Positions 25,537 through 37,203 of a stretch of 64,000 nucleotides of DNA are shown here, piece by piece. Numbering within the stretch: the first letter of the stretch is position 1; each line of letters starts with the position of its first letter. Below the pieces are notes generated by a model, which saw only the letters and a program-made list of their open reading frames with translations, was not told the DNA's origin and did no database searches. The DNA comes from Zopfochytrium polystomum. Its lineage: Eukaryota; Chytridiomycota; Chytridiomycetes; Chytridiales; Chytridiaceae. The stretch covers positions 248,001-312,000 of the forward strand of contig JAIVFJ010000046.1 of assembly GCA_025765615.1 (NCBI GenBank), given 5' to 3'. The position numbers were made by a program, and so were the translations under genes.

Positions 25537-26363
25537 ATGGCGTCGTCGTCTTCCGCATCCTCCGTCGCTTCCGCCTCCGCACAAACAGCAGCAACAGCCG
25601 CTCTGAGCTCGAGCTCCGTGGAGTCGCCGTCAGCCACAGCTGCAACGTCCTCGGCCGCTTCCGCCCTGTCGCCCTCATCCTCCTCCTCCTCCTCCTCCTT
25701 CACAGCAACAGCAACCTCCTCCTCGACGGTCCAGCCCTCGCCTGGAACCGACTCATCCGACTTCCTTGCCAGCGGCTCTGTCCTGAACGCCGTTTACCTG
25801 TGAGCTGCCGTGCTGACTGGCAACCTGCCAGTCGTCCTTTCTCCGTCTCCTCGTGCGTGCACCGACTAAATTGCTCGCACCCCGTCAGCATCTCATTCGT
25901 ATTGCTCATCACTGCAGCTTTTTTTTGCCGCTCGAAAAGTCGGCGCAGCAAGTGCTGCCCGGGAATCTTCCCCGTAGGCGACCAAGACGCAGACCTCGAG
26001 ATGCATCCCGCCTCAACCACCTCTTACCCTCGTCTTGAACGCTGGGCCACCAATGCCTCGGGCCTTTCCATTCCCCCTCCGCTGGAAGAACCGCTTCCGA
26101 TGTACGAGCCGAGGCCTCCTTCCATCGAAATCACGGTCGGTGCGAACGGTGCGAACTGTGAGACGGCTCCCCTAGGCTTGGAGTCTCTGCCGCCGCCGCC
26201 TCCGCCGCAGGACGGGCCCGGCGCGACCTCGACAAATGGTGGCGAGGAGGACGTGGAGGAGGAGGTGGATGCTGGAGCTTCTTCTGATGGGCGCAGAGAA
26301 GTGTCTGCCTTCCAAACAAATATTGTAGATGCTGCGCGCACGACAAGCGGCAGCGATGCATAG
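25537..26363 (+). CDS. Ser/Thr-rich single-pass membrane protein (possible wall sensor)
   Basis: Exons 25537-25799 and 25889-26363 join in phase 2/1 to give 245 residues. Residues 1-80 are mostly Ser, Ala and Thr, like O-mannosylated mucin-type stalks. The splice junction falls in the middle of a membrane helix: GSVLNAVYL then ISFVLLITAAFFC, followed by a basic stop-transfer RSKSRRSK. The cytoplasmic part has Pro-rich runs (IPPPLEEPLPMYEPRPPS, a poly-Pro) and a strongly acidic Glu/Asp segment. This layout resembles fungal WSC/Mid2-type stress sensors, but there is no WSC cysteine domain and no evident cleavable signal peptide. If the join is ignored both halves look like unrelated ORFs. Function is inference only. 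Confidence 0.65.
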
Positions 26364-26725
26364 AGAGGGGGCTTTAAGCGCATTCTTCACTTTTGGACAT
26401 TGCCTATATCAACTCATGGAATACGATGCATTTTCCTTTTTTTTTTTTTAACCCTCCCCTCTCCTCCCAGTGGTCTACAGTAATAGATAAATACAACAAA
26501 TGAGCATCGGCAGGTCCACAACGTCAGCGACAACGACGGCTTCGTCTGGTAAATCTTCTTCCTCGACCAGTCACCACTACCACCACTACCACAAAAAAGA
26601 ATATCAACGACGACAATGACGATATCAGCATCGAAAGCAACTTCGAGCTCAAGCAGCGCGAACCACTTCCTCTGTCCCTTCGTCTATATCCACCACCTCT
26701 TCTCCGATGAAGTCCACTTCCGAAC
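26364..26725. other. Intergenic, possible upstream exon of next gene
   Basis: Contains a Ser/Thr-rich open stretch from an ATG at 26500 that could be a first exon (a GGTAAATC donor-like site follows at 26549), and ACCACTACC repeats. I cannot join it convincingly to the frame at 26726. Confidence 0.35.
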
Positions 26726-27169
26726 ATGAAAATCGGCTCAAACGGACTCTTCCCTTCGTACAATGTCGACGCCGCTACCCTCCTTCAAACAATGTTAACG
26801 GCCATCTCGAACTTCCCCACAAAACCCGATATTGTCGCCCTTACATCCAGTATAAAGGCAGTGGACCCCGGTCTGGACACGGCTGCATTGTTGAAGACTC
26901 TATCAGCTGCCAGCACGGCGACTCTTTCCGAGCAGGCTTTCACAAACTTTGTTGTAAGCCTTGGAGCTTCCACAGACGCTATCGCTGCAAACGGCGGCAT
27001 TAGTTCGCTCGTGATGGCCATGATCGCGGACTTGTCGAAAACGACCGCTACAGACGCTGTAAGTGCGGTGATGCAAACCTTGGCCACGTATGGTGTCACC
27101 CTCAACAGCGTTGCCGACGTGGCTTCGAAACTAATGGCGGGGTTGGCCGCTCTTTTGGGTCAGAAATGA
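26726..27169 (+). CDS. Hypothetical Ala/Leu/Thr-rich helical protein
   Basis: 147-residue frame from ATG 26726 with balanced codon use. It consists of alternating hydrophobic and Ala/Thr segments such as NVDAATLLQTMLTAISNF, LDTAALLKTLSAASTATL and VSAVMQTLATYGVTL, ending KLMAGLAALLGQK. The pattern suggests packed amphipathic helices. No signal peptide is visible on this start, but an upstream exon may exist. It is not recognised; fungal surface-active proteins have similar composition, but that is only a loose comparison. Confidence 0.5.
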   Translation: MKIGSNGLFPSYNVDAATLLQTMLTAISNFPTKPDIVALTSSIKAVDPGLDTAALLKTLSAASTATLSEQAFTNFVVSLGASTDAIAANGGISSLVMAMIADLSKTTATDAVSAVMQTLATYGVTLNSVADVASKLMAGLAALLGQK

Positions 27170-29500
27170 CTTCGAAGGGGGTCTCGTCTCGGGCCTCACG
27201 AGTCGCTTTGGTTTCGCCGGCACCTCTGAGTGCGTCCTTCGCTTAGTGCAGCGCAATTCCGTTCTTTTCGCGATGAAATCGATTTCGTGCCGGTCACGGG
27301 TCTCTATTAACTTTCATTTGATCTTGCGCACTGTTCCCGCGCACTTAGACAATGCCCGTCGTGGAAGTTGGCCAAGGTTCACTTTGGTTCGCCTTCTGTC
27401 TTCAATCAGCTCCACTTGTCCCACACTTCCCAGCCCGCCCTCCGTTCTGTTCTCCCCGTTTCTCTTCTTTCTCCAGCAGCAAGCTGCCGCCTTATTGTAC
27501 CTGTTTTTGCGTCCGCTGGTTCGGTCGGAGACACTTTTTTCTGTGAAAATGCTGAAAACAAGGTTGATTATGCTAGCCGTCGATAGTTGATTCGGCTCAA
27601 GCCAAGTGCGAAGGCGTGACAGCAGCGCAGTGAAACTGCGCAAACTCCTCCGAGTGGCATGCCTGCAACGCGCGGTTCATCCTCCGTCCGAGTGGATGGA
27701 TGGTAACTGCGATGCTTGGGGCCTTTCGCGTTGCAGGCCCAGCAGCAACAACCAAAATTCCACTTTTATATTTCCGTGCGGGTTCTCAGCAAACAAGCTT
27801 GGTTCACGGCGTCATTAAGCGAACGTAAAATAAGCGTCATTGCCCCGCTGGAGTTCGCAAGCGAGCGGGTAGTCCTGATCACACATAGCTCCCATCCGAT
27901 AGTAACAAGAAAGCAGCGAGTTTCGCCAGAAGTGGTGATTTTCAAAATAATTGTGTACAATAAGCGACGAGTTAGAACGACCAAGCGAACAACCCTCTCC
28001 TTTCTTCCACGTACTTATTGTTCACACCGTCTCAAATTGGATTTTGTTGCTCAAATTCTCCCTGACGGATTTCCCTGACATTGAACCGCGATTTCCCTGA
28101 CAGAGCAAGCAGACAGAGTGCTCCTGCCTGTCATTGCCCCTGTCCATGTCCCCTGACAAGCACTTTTGCGAAAGTAATTATGGCATCGCTGAAAAGCCTG
28201 TGAACAGAATGTCTGCTGGTGCCCTCCGATTTTCAGTGAAACTAGGGGATGCCTCTTGACTTTTAAGTAATCGTTCCCAAAAAAAAAAAAAAAAAAAAAA
28301 AGAAGAAGAAGCGAAAAAATGATAAAAGGCAAAGCCTTCAATCGATATTGGTAGTCCCACACACAGGCAATATGTCACTGGCTTGAAAGGAGAGTGGCAT
28401 GCCACAATGAACATTGCGTGGCAGGCTGTTATGAATCACCCTCTGGAAACCTCTGGAACCTTCTAGAACATTCCTTCATGGAACCTTCTTTGCTTTCCTG
28501 ACTTGTCTTGTTGTCATTGGTATCATTGGTATCATTGTATTACTAATTGCTCTTTCTGGAACTTTCTTTGAGTCTTGACAAGGAAGACTCTCAAAAGGTA
28601 TAAAAGGGGAATGGGGGACCTGTCCCATCCCTCAAGTGAATTATTGTTTCCAATACAGTCATCACTCCTCTCAGTTCCTTGTCTGCCTTGTCCTGTCCTG
28701 TCATGTTCCTGACATTCACAGTCAGCGCACTCCCAATTTGAGATTTTGACAGGTGGTGAAAAGCACCCACTTATTCTCAAAGTCGTTGACATTATGGGTT
28801 CTATACGTCAAAACAGGACCCAACAGGGGAAGCTCCAAAAGGAAGAAAGAAGAAAGGTGGCAAATAAGTACTGAGCGTCCTGGCATACACAGTCCCATTG
28901 GTTTGCTGACTTACTTCTCTCTCTCAGTCTCTCTCCCTCACTCTGTCTCTTTCTAACCAATGCAGTGACATCAAGTCTGTGTTCAGTGAAACAACAGCCG
29001 ATGGCAGTTGCGGTCCCAAGTTGCATGCAATCCTGAGATCAACAACCTCAGAAACCATGTGAGGCTGTGACGTCATGGCTGCTGTTAACATGTGTGGAAT
29101 AACCCAATGTTTAATGCGCACAGACAAAAAATTCCTTTTTTACAGGGGACCTGATTAATGTGTCCCTAGGGGAGAAAGCATTTTCCATCCATTACTGGCA
29201 ACTTATGCAACATGAATTGTTTCAAGCCGTTATAAAATCTCATTCTTCTGGTTTTTTCTTCATTTAAAGGTGAGGGCCTCCTTCAGTGGGAGCCTGGTGG
29301 TGTGGGAAGCACTGAATTAGGTTTATGTTTACTTGTGCTGTTGCACCTGCCTCGATGGCCACTGTTCCTCTCAAATTAATTTTTTTAACACTTGTGTTCT
29401 CTTTTCATTTATTTTTTTCTTTATGTACTTTTTTTGTCATTGTCTGTTTTCCTTGTCTGGTAACAAAAAGGAACAGATCTGTTCAGCAACACTGACAAGG
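27170..29500. other. 2.3-kb intergenic region with repeat relics
   Basis: Several short open frames show no family features. Contents: a poly-A stretch 28279-28300, a segment (about 28327-28425) shared with 45741-45847, and an LTR-like unit listed separately. The NASP promoter and a T-rich leader lie at 29390-29500. Confidence 0.5.
28426..28752 (+). mobile_element. Putative solo LTR (family B)
   Basis: A 327-base unit starting TGTTATGAATCACC and ending GAGATTTTGACA, so with the TG...CA ends of LTRs. It contains a good TATA box in AGGTATAAAAGGGGAATG at about 28597. The next bases, GGTGGTGAAAAGC, could be a primer-binding site for a tRNA ending in TCACCA. No coding region follows. Supported by layout only. 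Confidence 0.45.
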
Positions 29501-31150
29501 ATGACTTCGGACATTCAACAGCAGCTGCAGCCGGCGGTTGAGACCAAGCCTGCATCGACCACAACCCGCGATGAAAGCGCAAGCGTCGGCTTCGTGCAAT
29601 GCGCAGAGGCAAGCATTGCAAACTCGTCTGAGCACGGAGTTGCGGCCAGCGCTTCCCATCCCTTGGAAGCCACCTCACTTAAAACTGCTGACGTCAAAGG
29701 CAAAGCAGCCGTCAGCGGCGTAGTTTCTTTGGACAAAGGTAGCGATATCGATCGTCCGCTTCCCATCGTCCCCGAGCCCTTGGAATCTCATGGTGAAGAG
29801 GAGCGTCGCCTACTTGCTGAAGTCGCCCAGCATGTGGCGGATGGCAGACAAGCGACCGTCACGAATGATTATGAGAAGGCCAGTATTGAGTTCGGCTGGG
29901 CGTCAACAAAGCTGTAAGTCAGCATTTGTAGTTCCTGTACGCCATCAGGTGTTTTGTGAAGTCTCACTTATGTCGTCCATAGAACATCAGTTTTCGGCAA
30001 CAACTCTGTTGAATGCGCAGAGCTTTTCTTCCTCTATGGCTCCGCCCTTTTTCACAACGCTGCGGGGAAAGCCTCTCTTTTAGGCGGGGAGGAGATCGCT
30101 GAGGTCGAGGAAGATTCAGAGGAAGTGATTGGTGAGAGGTACAAATCCGGTGGTGGCAGAAGAATACTGAGCCAAATGCAGTGGTACCACCACAGAAACC
30201 GAGCGATAGGTTTGTTTTTTCGGGGGACGAATCGGCAAATACAACCGTAGAGGCTGGAGTTTCTACGGCCAACTCTTCTGGCACGGTGGTGGCGGACGGT
30301 GAAACGGATGAGCAGGACCCCGCGGGAGAATCCGACGAGGACGACGAAGGAGACATTCAGATTGCCTGGGAAACCCTGGATTTGGCTCGTACACTTTTCG
30401 AAAAGTTGCCAGGCGGGTACGCAGCCATGCGAGTCGCTGATGTTTTGATGATGCTTGGCGATGTCTCTCTTGAGCAAGGTATGGTTTTTGAGCCACCCTT
30501 CATAGTGTCCTCAAGCGAATTTAGGTCATTGGGACAAAGCGATTGGAGACTTCACACGAGCTTTCGAGATTAAAAGCGAAAGGCTCGCTTCTGATCACAG
30601 AGATCTTGCGGAGGTTCTATACAAACTGGCCCTAGCGAATGAATTTTCGAAAAACGCCGAGCAAGCGCTTTTGCATTGCAATCAAATAATGGACATTTTG
30701 AGCCGAAGGCTGCAGCGCTTGGATCAATCGCGTGCCATGCTAGAGAATGACGAAGGCAAAACGGAAGAGCTCGAAACTGTAAAGGCTGAGATTGCAGACG
30801 TGCAGTCCTTGTTGCCTGACATCCAGGAAAAGGTAATTGCCACAGCAAATCCTTTTCATGCGAATCTCTTAAAAGTCAAATTGAAACAGATCGAGGACTT
30901 AAAAAGTCAAGATGGGCAAGCTCGAAATATGATACGTGAAGCATTTGATGCTGTCACGAAAGGCTTTGTCACAACCACCCCAGCGAATGCCCCAGTCGTT
31001 GACGTCAGCAACCTCGTCAAGTCCAAGGCTTCCCCGCAGAAGGTGGTTGACGGCTCAGCGGATGGCGCGAAGAGAAAGGGTGAAGCCGTTGGTGACTCTG
31101 TTGAACCCGTTTTCTGCGTCAAAGCGTTCCCGCATTCTGTAATTTGCTGA
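29501..31150 (+). CDS. NASP: NASP/Sim3-type histone chaperone (SHNi-TPR)
   Basis: Nuclear chaperone that binds H3 or CENP-A and H3-H4. Exons 29501-29913, 29983-30131, 30182-30478, 30525-30832 and 30890 onward, all in consistent phase. After a Ser/Ala-rich N-terminus, the first TPR unit reads DYEKASIEFGWASTKL joined to TSVFGNNSVECAELFFLYGS ALFHNAAG. An acidic interruption (ADGETDEQDPAGESDEDDEG), as in NASP and Hif1, separates it from IAWETLDLARTLFEKL and VADVLMMLGDVSLEQ/GHWDKAIGDFTRAFEIKS, the SHNi-TPR core. A long helix (LLPDIQEK/IEDLKSQDGQARNM) and a basic GAKRKGEA patch follow. The 3' end is uncertain: the frame stops at 31150, but a last intron could carry it into 31160-31240, overlapping the ECO1 leader. 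Confidence 0.9.
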
Positions 31151-31287
31151 GTTTGTGTTGGGGCTGTGGCAAGAAATGTCCGAAAAGAAATTGTCTGGAA
31201 GCCAATCGGCCAACCGTCCGAACTTTCACGATGAGAAGCCGAACCTACAAGGAGAGGAGACATCAAAGGTAACACCCGTTTGCATCC

Positions 31288-32719
31288 ATGCACGGATCAA
31301 CCGAGCCCCACCAATCTGAAAGACGCCGCTCGCCCAGAGGCGAATCGGCCTTGACAGACGTTTCAACGACAATCCCGACCTTAGTCGGGGGATGTCCTTC
31401 ACCGGGGTCATCTGAAATAAGGAGCAACAACGACAACTCCTCGGCACCCTCGCTGTCCTCTGCAACGTGTCCACCAGGTGATTCGCCTGCTCAGACTGCA
31501 GTCTCATCATCAAAGAAGCGAACGATAGACGATTACTTCTCTTGTGCGGAAGACTCGCCGAAGCGCTTGTGTAGGCCAGTCAGCCAGCCGGAACTCCGAC
31601 CTACTGGCTATGCAGCGGTGCGCGATCATGGACTGGACCGTCCGATAACTCCACCGGCAGAACGAAAGACGCCATTGCCAGCCTTGGCGCCGCTTCCGCG
31701 CAGTTCACGGTCTGAAGGCAGTCGGACGAGAACGCCTCATCGTAAGCTCAGCCAACTGGTCCTGGATCTAGGACAGCGAAACGCTGGGCTACGATCTTGC
31801 AAAGGATGTGGAATGAGCTATGCGGAAACGAAAGACGAAGACCGGGCGATTCACTCTCGATACCATTCTGCGGCAGTCCGCGGTATTGAGTTTCCGGTGG
31901 GAATCTGCCGCCTACGACTTCTGTTAACTTGCTTGCGCATTTTAGGGGTACGCAAATGAATTGGTCGTCGAAGCTGGGTTGGAGTCTGGAGCCTCAAGAA
32001 TTATTCTCATCAATGCAGAGTCTAGTCTGGCCTTAAAGCGAAAGGTATGGCGCACCAAGCAGTCGTTGGTGCCAAGAAGTACTCTAACGTATTACCCATC
32101 CCGCAGAGAGCGGAAATCCTGGACGTGGTGGAGCGTGACTTAGGGGCCGCCCCTCTGTCTGAGGCTCTTGTGGATAGGTGCCAGGTTTGCTCGTCTCGTA
32201 GATGGATTGACAAATATCGGATTAATGTTGGTTCTTGGCGAACTTTCAAGACCTTCGTCCACGTTTCCTCCAAGCATGTGATAGGATGCGTTGTTGCTGA
32301 ACCGCAGTCCGAAAATGCCGAATGGGTTGTCTTTTCTTCCACCGCAGTGCTACCGTCGGTGGGCATCGTCGACTCCGATGAACTAAACCTGCGCAAGAGT
32401 TCGACTTCGAGCTCCCAAGGCATCGACAAACTCCCTTTGTGTGGAATTAGCAGAATCTGGGTCTCCAGAGAACATCGGCGGAAAGGCATCGCCTCTCGAC
32501 TGCTGGACGTTGTTCGGTTTGTGCAATAATATTTTACCCATGTTTGCTTTCGACATCACGAATACGAATCTAACATAAACTGCCTGAAGACGTCGGTTTC
32601 TTTTCGGCTGCACTTTGAGCAAGTCACAGCTTGCGTTCTCGCAGCCAACGAACTCGGGCCAGCAACTTGCGGCCGCTTATCTGGGTGGTTCCGACTTTTT
32701 CGTCTACTCTGCTCCATAA
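31288..32719 (+). CDS. ECO1: ECO1/ESCO cohesin acetyltransferase
   Basis: Acetylates Smc3 in S phase to establish sister-chromatid cohesion. The start is taken at ATG 31288; an upstream ATG (31176) is in another frame and would need an extra intron. The N-terminal ~150 residues are disordered and include KKRTIDDYFSC, which resembles a PIP box (PCNA binding) as in ECO1 and ESCO. The C2H2 zinc finger is CKGCGMSYAETKDEDRAIHSRYH. Introns follow after position 31896 and near 32045. The acetyltransferase part has YANELVVEAGLESGASRIIL, AEILDVVERDLGA, HVIGCVVAE, the acetyl-CoA loop GISRIWVSREHRRKGIASRL, and, after a last intron beginning near 32518, FLFGCTLSKSQLAFSQPTNS GQQLAAAYLGGSDFFVYSAP to TAA 32717-32719. 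The C-terminal exon is easily missed because an in-frame stop appears at 32527 inside that intron. Confidence 0.92.
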
Positions 32720-32954
32720 CCGACAAGACCTGCAGAAAACCTGGGGTAACTGTGGTGGAAACTTCAACACTCAAAGAAAGCAGAAAAAAAAAAAAAAAAA
32801 AGGGCTTTGCAATACAGCATTACGTGCGATAGTCAGAAAAAGGGGAACCCGCGCATCAACCCACCCAAACCATAATATCGACAAAGCAGTCACGGCAAAA
32901 GAAGGAAACACAAGGCTTCGGCCCCACAGTGAAAACCGGTTCATCAGAAGAACA

Positions 32955-35900
32955 CTAACTTGTCTTCGATTTCTTTGTGGAGTCTTCCAAATCTTCCTCC
33001 CATTCAATCGAACTTCTTTTCCCTTTCGTTTTCGCCAATATTAGAGGCGAGACCGCCATTAGCACAGGTGACTTTGACCTTCCATTCAGATTTATGGGAG
33101 CTGTGCGGTTGCTTGGAACAGTATCTGGAGGATGATGCAGGCTGGAATTTGTGTCTTCGATGCGAGACGGAGGTTGACTTAAGGAGGTGGTGTGGTTGGA
33201 TGTTGCCGACGTATCTGCGAAAGGTTTTGATGTTACATCGTTCGGCTGCGGTTCACCCGTCTTATCCTCGTCCTCCGGATAATCAACTAGCGGGCCCCGG
33301 TTTCCTGCCAATATATCGGCGGATGTCTGCGCTTGATTTGCTCCTGGCACCCCACGGAATTCTTCGGATTCCGCTTCTTTGTTAGCATCGTCCTCATTAT
33401 CCGAAGAGTTGAAGTATGCTTCCTCTTCGTCATCTAGCTTTCCCCAGCCGTCTCCACGTCTTCGAGAACTAAGACTGTTGAGTCACATAGTTAGACAACA
33501 GTTCGAAATGAGTTTTGGCGTACCTCGTCTGCGTTGTACCGTTTTCGACGCTGGGCGGCTCCATGTTTTGCTCATGTCTCAACAGCAGGTCTTTGAAAGT
33601 GCTTACGAAGGTCATGTCCGTGAACTGAGATTTCAGTGATGCAATGCTTGCAACAAGTAGTTTGACATTTTCCTAGCGTTTGAATGTTAAACAGACGAAC
33701 TGCACACCAGTGGCACTGATGGACACAAACTTTTCGAATAAACTCAAAAAGATCTAAGCACGCTGAGTTGATCATATTGTATCGGCCTTTAGTTTCCCGA
33801 AAAGCAATGATAATTGGCCCGAACACGTCGTGCTTCGCCAAATGCCGGTTGTAAAAATCATCCTTCATGCCGACGCAAGTTCGAAAGACGCGTATTGCAG
33901 CTAAGGAAAAGCATAACAGGGCGTTTAAGTTTGTCGACTGTCAACTTCCACTTAGAGAGGAGGGCTCACCCAGTCTAAGGTAAGAGTCCTTCGCCTTCAG
34001 GAGTAGAAGAATTTTCTGGAGGATGGAGGAGCCCAGAATGTAATATTTGCTCCGGTACGAGTGCTGCCTTATTGAAAAGCACAAGAACTCGCAGATGAAA
34101 TTGCATTTGGTAGCCTTGCTCTCATCCAAGATGAGCACCTCAGTACCATCTGACGTCTCTGTTACAAATTAATACTCATGGTTGTTCCATACCCTTTTCC
34201 TTCGACAAATTCCCATAATCAAGCGCCAATATGGGCTCGGCCAGCTTTGACATATACTTTTCGAAAAACAAGTTGAGAAATTCATCCGAATCCGCGTCTC
34301 CCGCGGCGTGCGTCGATATTCCTTCCGAAGAGTCCAACCCTGATGTGTCCAAAAGGATCCGAATGATTTCCGAGAGCTGAGACCGAAGTCCCAGGTCAGG
34401 CTCTTCCAAAAAACGTCCAATAATAAACTCTACCAACGGAGCCGCCGACTGCTTTGTCTAGTGGGGTGTCAAGGTGATCCACTTTAACAAATAACGCAAA
34501 CCTGAGCAAGGCAGAAAGATCGAACTAAGGAAGCATCGTGATCAAGTATGGAGGAGAGAATGGCTGTCGCAGACAATCGTACGGCAACGTTAGAGTCTGC
34601 TAGGGTGAATTCAAAAATAGAGAGTAGCCCGTGCTGACCCATCGACCTACAACTAGAATAAAAACCGAGGAAAATCATGTGACGGAAGAAGCAAACCTGT
34701 AGAAAGAGTTACGAGTTCCTACTTGCATATTCTTCACAACAGAACAAAGCTCCAAGAAAAATCCAATAACGTCTCGCTTCTTATCATCGCTTTCACTCTC
34801 ACTATTCAGCATTCCAAACAGCTCCGCTAGGTACTGTTGGTTTTGCTGAAAATAATTGACGATCTCCACTTGATTGAAAAAAATGAGCGAATTCAGACTC
34901 GAAAAGGTTTGATCATCCAGCAGTCGCGCCAACGCAACATCCTTTAGAAACTGCAATCGGTACACTCGCTGAATTCGGGCTACAATGTCCTTATTCGGTA
35001 TTGGTATCACTTGCTTTAAATGGGCGTTGTTGGTCAGGTGGTCGCGATGATTTGCTTTGACCTTTGGGAAGTCTCGGTCGTCTAAAGTTTGTCAATCATT
35101 TAGAGACGGTAGCTGTCGGGCTCCAAAACTTACACTCCAGCATTCCCACCACTCTGAGAAAATTCTCGTCTTCCAGGACAGCATCGTAGATTTTCGTGTC
35201 GTTAAGAAATACTTGCAAAGATTTTAGTCCATTAGAAGCAATCGAACGGCCACGTACTAATTATTTTCATGATATTCGATAACGAAAATAGCTCTTCTGT
35301 GCTCTCTAAGTCCTCACAGATCTCCAATAGCGGAAGCAGCTTCGATAAATAGTTCTAGAAGTGGTTAAGTACTTTTAAAGAGAAATGGATGTACCACCTC
35401 CTGTACAATGGCGTTGACGAGCTGCTCCCGCCCATACATTGTGCGGCAACCAACAACGAAGGACTGCTCCACATCTTTCAAATTGTCAAGTGCTGGGCTT
35501 TTGATTTCAAAAGCGCCTGAATTGCGGACGTCATCAGCGTTTGAGATATCTAGACGGCGAAAGTTGAGAAATTTGCGGCCTGTTGAAATCCTCTACCTTC
35601 GTGACTGTGCGGTAATTGGTCTATGTCTGAAATCTTATGAGCTTCTGACCACAACTGAAGATCATGTTCCTTGCTTACCGCCGTCGACCATCCCCGACAA
35701 TCGCCTTTGAATATCCAAGATTATGTTCCTTCGCCAAACAAAGTCAGTTATCGCCACTGCGGATGGGAGATTTACCAAATGTCCGTACACCCCGCTGCTT
35801 CCTGGAAGCTGAGAGCGAGGTCTGTGCCGTTCGGCTCCGTCCAGACAATTAAAGTATCTGAACGATACAAAACGAGTATGGGGGTTATAAACAACGGACG

Positions 35901-36184
35901 CTTTGGGGACGATAAGACCTTGCTGCCGGTTGTACACATCTTCCTTCCTGATCTTTGAGTCTAACAGAACGGAGGAGTCTTCTTCTGATCGTACGATCAT
36001 GCAAAAGCCCTCCTTCACCTGAGCAAAGAGTGGCCATGTGAATCGATGTCCTTGAACAGAATTACGTCTCGTTCCCCACCTCAACGTATTGTTGTGATAC
36101 CAGTCCTGTGCCTTTGTCCACCCATTGGTTCTCGCCACTAAGTTCGTATACTTTAACACGCCGGCGATTGGAGTCAGTCGTCAT
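32955..36184 (-). CDS. PPP4R3/PSY2: Protein phosphatase 4 regulatory subunit 3 (SMEK/PSY2)
   Basis: Targeting subunit of PP4, which acts in DNA-damage recovery, cell cycle and metabolic signalling. The ATG at 36184 gives [30 protein letters not shown], the family's EVH1/PH-like N-terminus. The armadillo-type SMK1 region follows through many short introns: [114 protein letters not shown], and [16 protein letters not shown]. The C-terminal ~140 residues are acidic then basic and end [13 protein letters not shown], typical of SMEK tails. It converges on ECO1 with 235 bases between stops. Confidence 0.93.
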
Positions 36185-36769
36185 CTTTTCGGACGATTTG
36201 ACAGTTGGTCGAGTCCGAAGAAGGCCGATCAGCAGATCCCACTGGCGAATGGATCGCAATGGAAGCTGCAGCGATCAAAAGTCAAGTTGTCCGTTTTCCT
36301 TCGCAGGAGTCACCAACAGCAGAGGCGCGCGGGGTTCGTGGATCGACACGCAGATCGATGAGGGCGTCGGGCGCAGCCGACTGCGGGCGTTGGCCTTAAG
36401 GTTGGCAACGGGCCGAAGAGGCTTGAGGTGCAAAGTGAGTCTGCGGATGACGTAGGAGTCTTTCGTGCGAGCGATGACTCCAAATCGGACGTTCGAGGAT
36501 GGCTGAGGATTCGATTGCTGCTGGTTGGGGCCGTGGCCAGAGTGGGGCCGGTAGTGGGTGGGGGGCGGAGTGTTGCGGTTTGCGGCAGTGGGAGCCGAGA
36601 TCGAGATCCGGACAACTGTTGGTCTGTTGGTCGTCGACTGAAAGCACCACCCTTCACAAATCTCTGTCTCTGTCCCACTCACTGATAGGACCAGCAAGAG
36701 GAAAAGAAGGGAAGGAAAACGAAAAAAAATCGGTGAGAGCGGGCGAGAGAGACAGAGAGAGGAAAAAGG

Positions 36770-36802
<33 letters not shown>

Positions 36803-36830
36803 AATCGTCGTTCCTCCTTTCGGTCCCAAC
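36185..36830. promoter_or_regulatory. 5' region of PPP4R3 with poly-A run
   Basis: Lies between the PPP4R3 ATG (minus) and a possible plus-strand gene at 36831. A run of 30 A occupies 36771-36800 and a GAGA-rich stretch precedes it. Overlapping GC-rich open frames at 36275-37020 on the minus strand are low-complexity and not supported as genes. Confidence 0.45.
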
Positions 36831-37203
36831 ATGAGGTTGCCATTGGCACAAGCACCCATCTCGAGGCACCTTTCCTCCCCCAATCCGCCCGCCGCCACAT
36901 CCTCTCCGCCCTCACACCGCTTCCTCTTCGACCCGGGCCGCACCGTTGGCCGCGCCCGACATCGCAGAAGGGGTCGTACTCTCCCCAATCCGCGCGACAA
37001 GCACCGTTCCTACCGCTCAACCGTGTTTGTTGATGCGGATAACGACGCGACCTTCACCAGCCTTCCGCGTGCCCAGGTTATTTATCAGTCAGGGCTAGCC
37101 ATAAACTGAGGTGAAGGACGCACCCAATCTCATTATCCTCCCTGTTCTTGCTGAGGACCCAAATCGTTCTTGTCGAATTCCACTATGCCGAAGTGTGCGA
37201 TGA
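36831..37203 (+). CDS. Possible small basic protein (two exons)
   Basis: ATG 36831 opens a frame that can splice from 37076 (GCCCAG then GTTATT) to 37111 (ACTGAG then GTGAAG) in phase 0 with a 34-base intron, giving 112 residues ending at TGA 37201-37203. The protein is basic (GRARHRRRGRTLPNPRDKHR) and then YRSTVFVDADNDATFTSLPR AQ followed by KDAPNLIILPVLAEDPN. I do not recognise it. The short intron and the divergence from PPP4R3 fit the local style, but no homology supports the call. Confidence 0.35.

Noticed and set aside
25220..25703. Minus-strand frames full of Phe, Leu and Ser
   Set aside because: They are the antisense of the A/G-rich leader and Ser-rich coding region at 25428-25800.
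36275..37020. Long minus-strand frames with poly-Phe
   Set aside because: They translate the poly-A run at 36771-36800 and GC-biased flanks; no conserved residues and they overlap the PPP4R3 leader.
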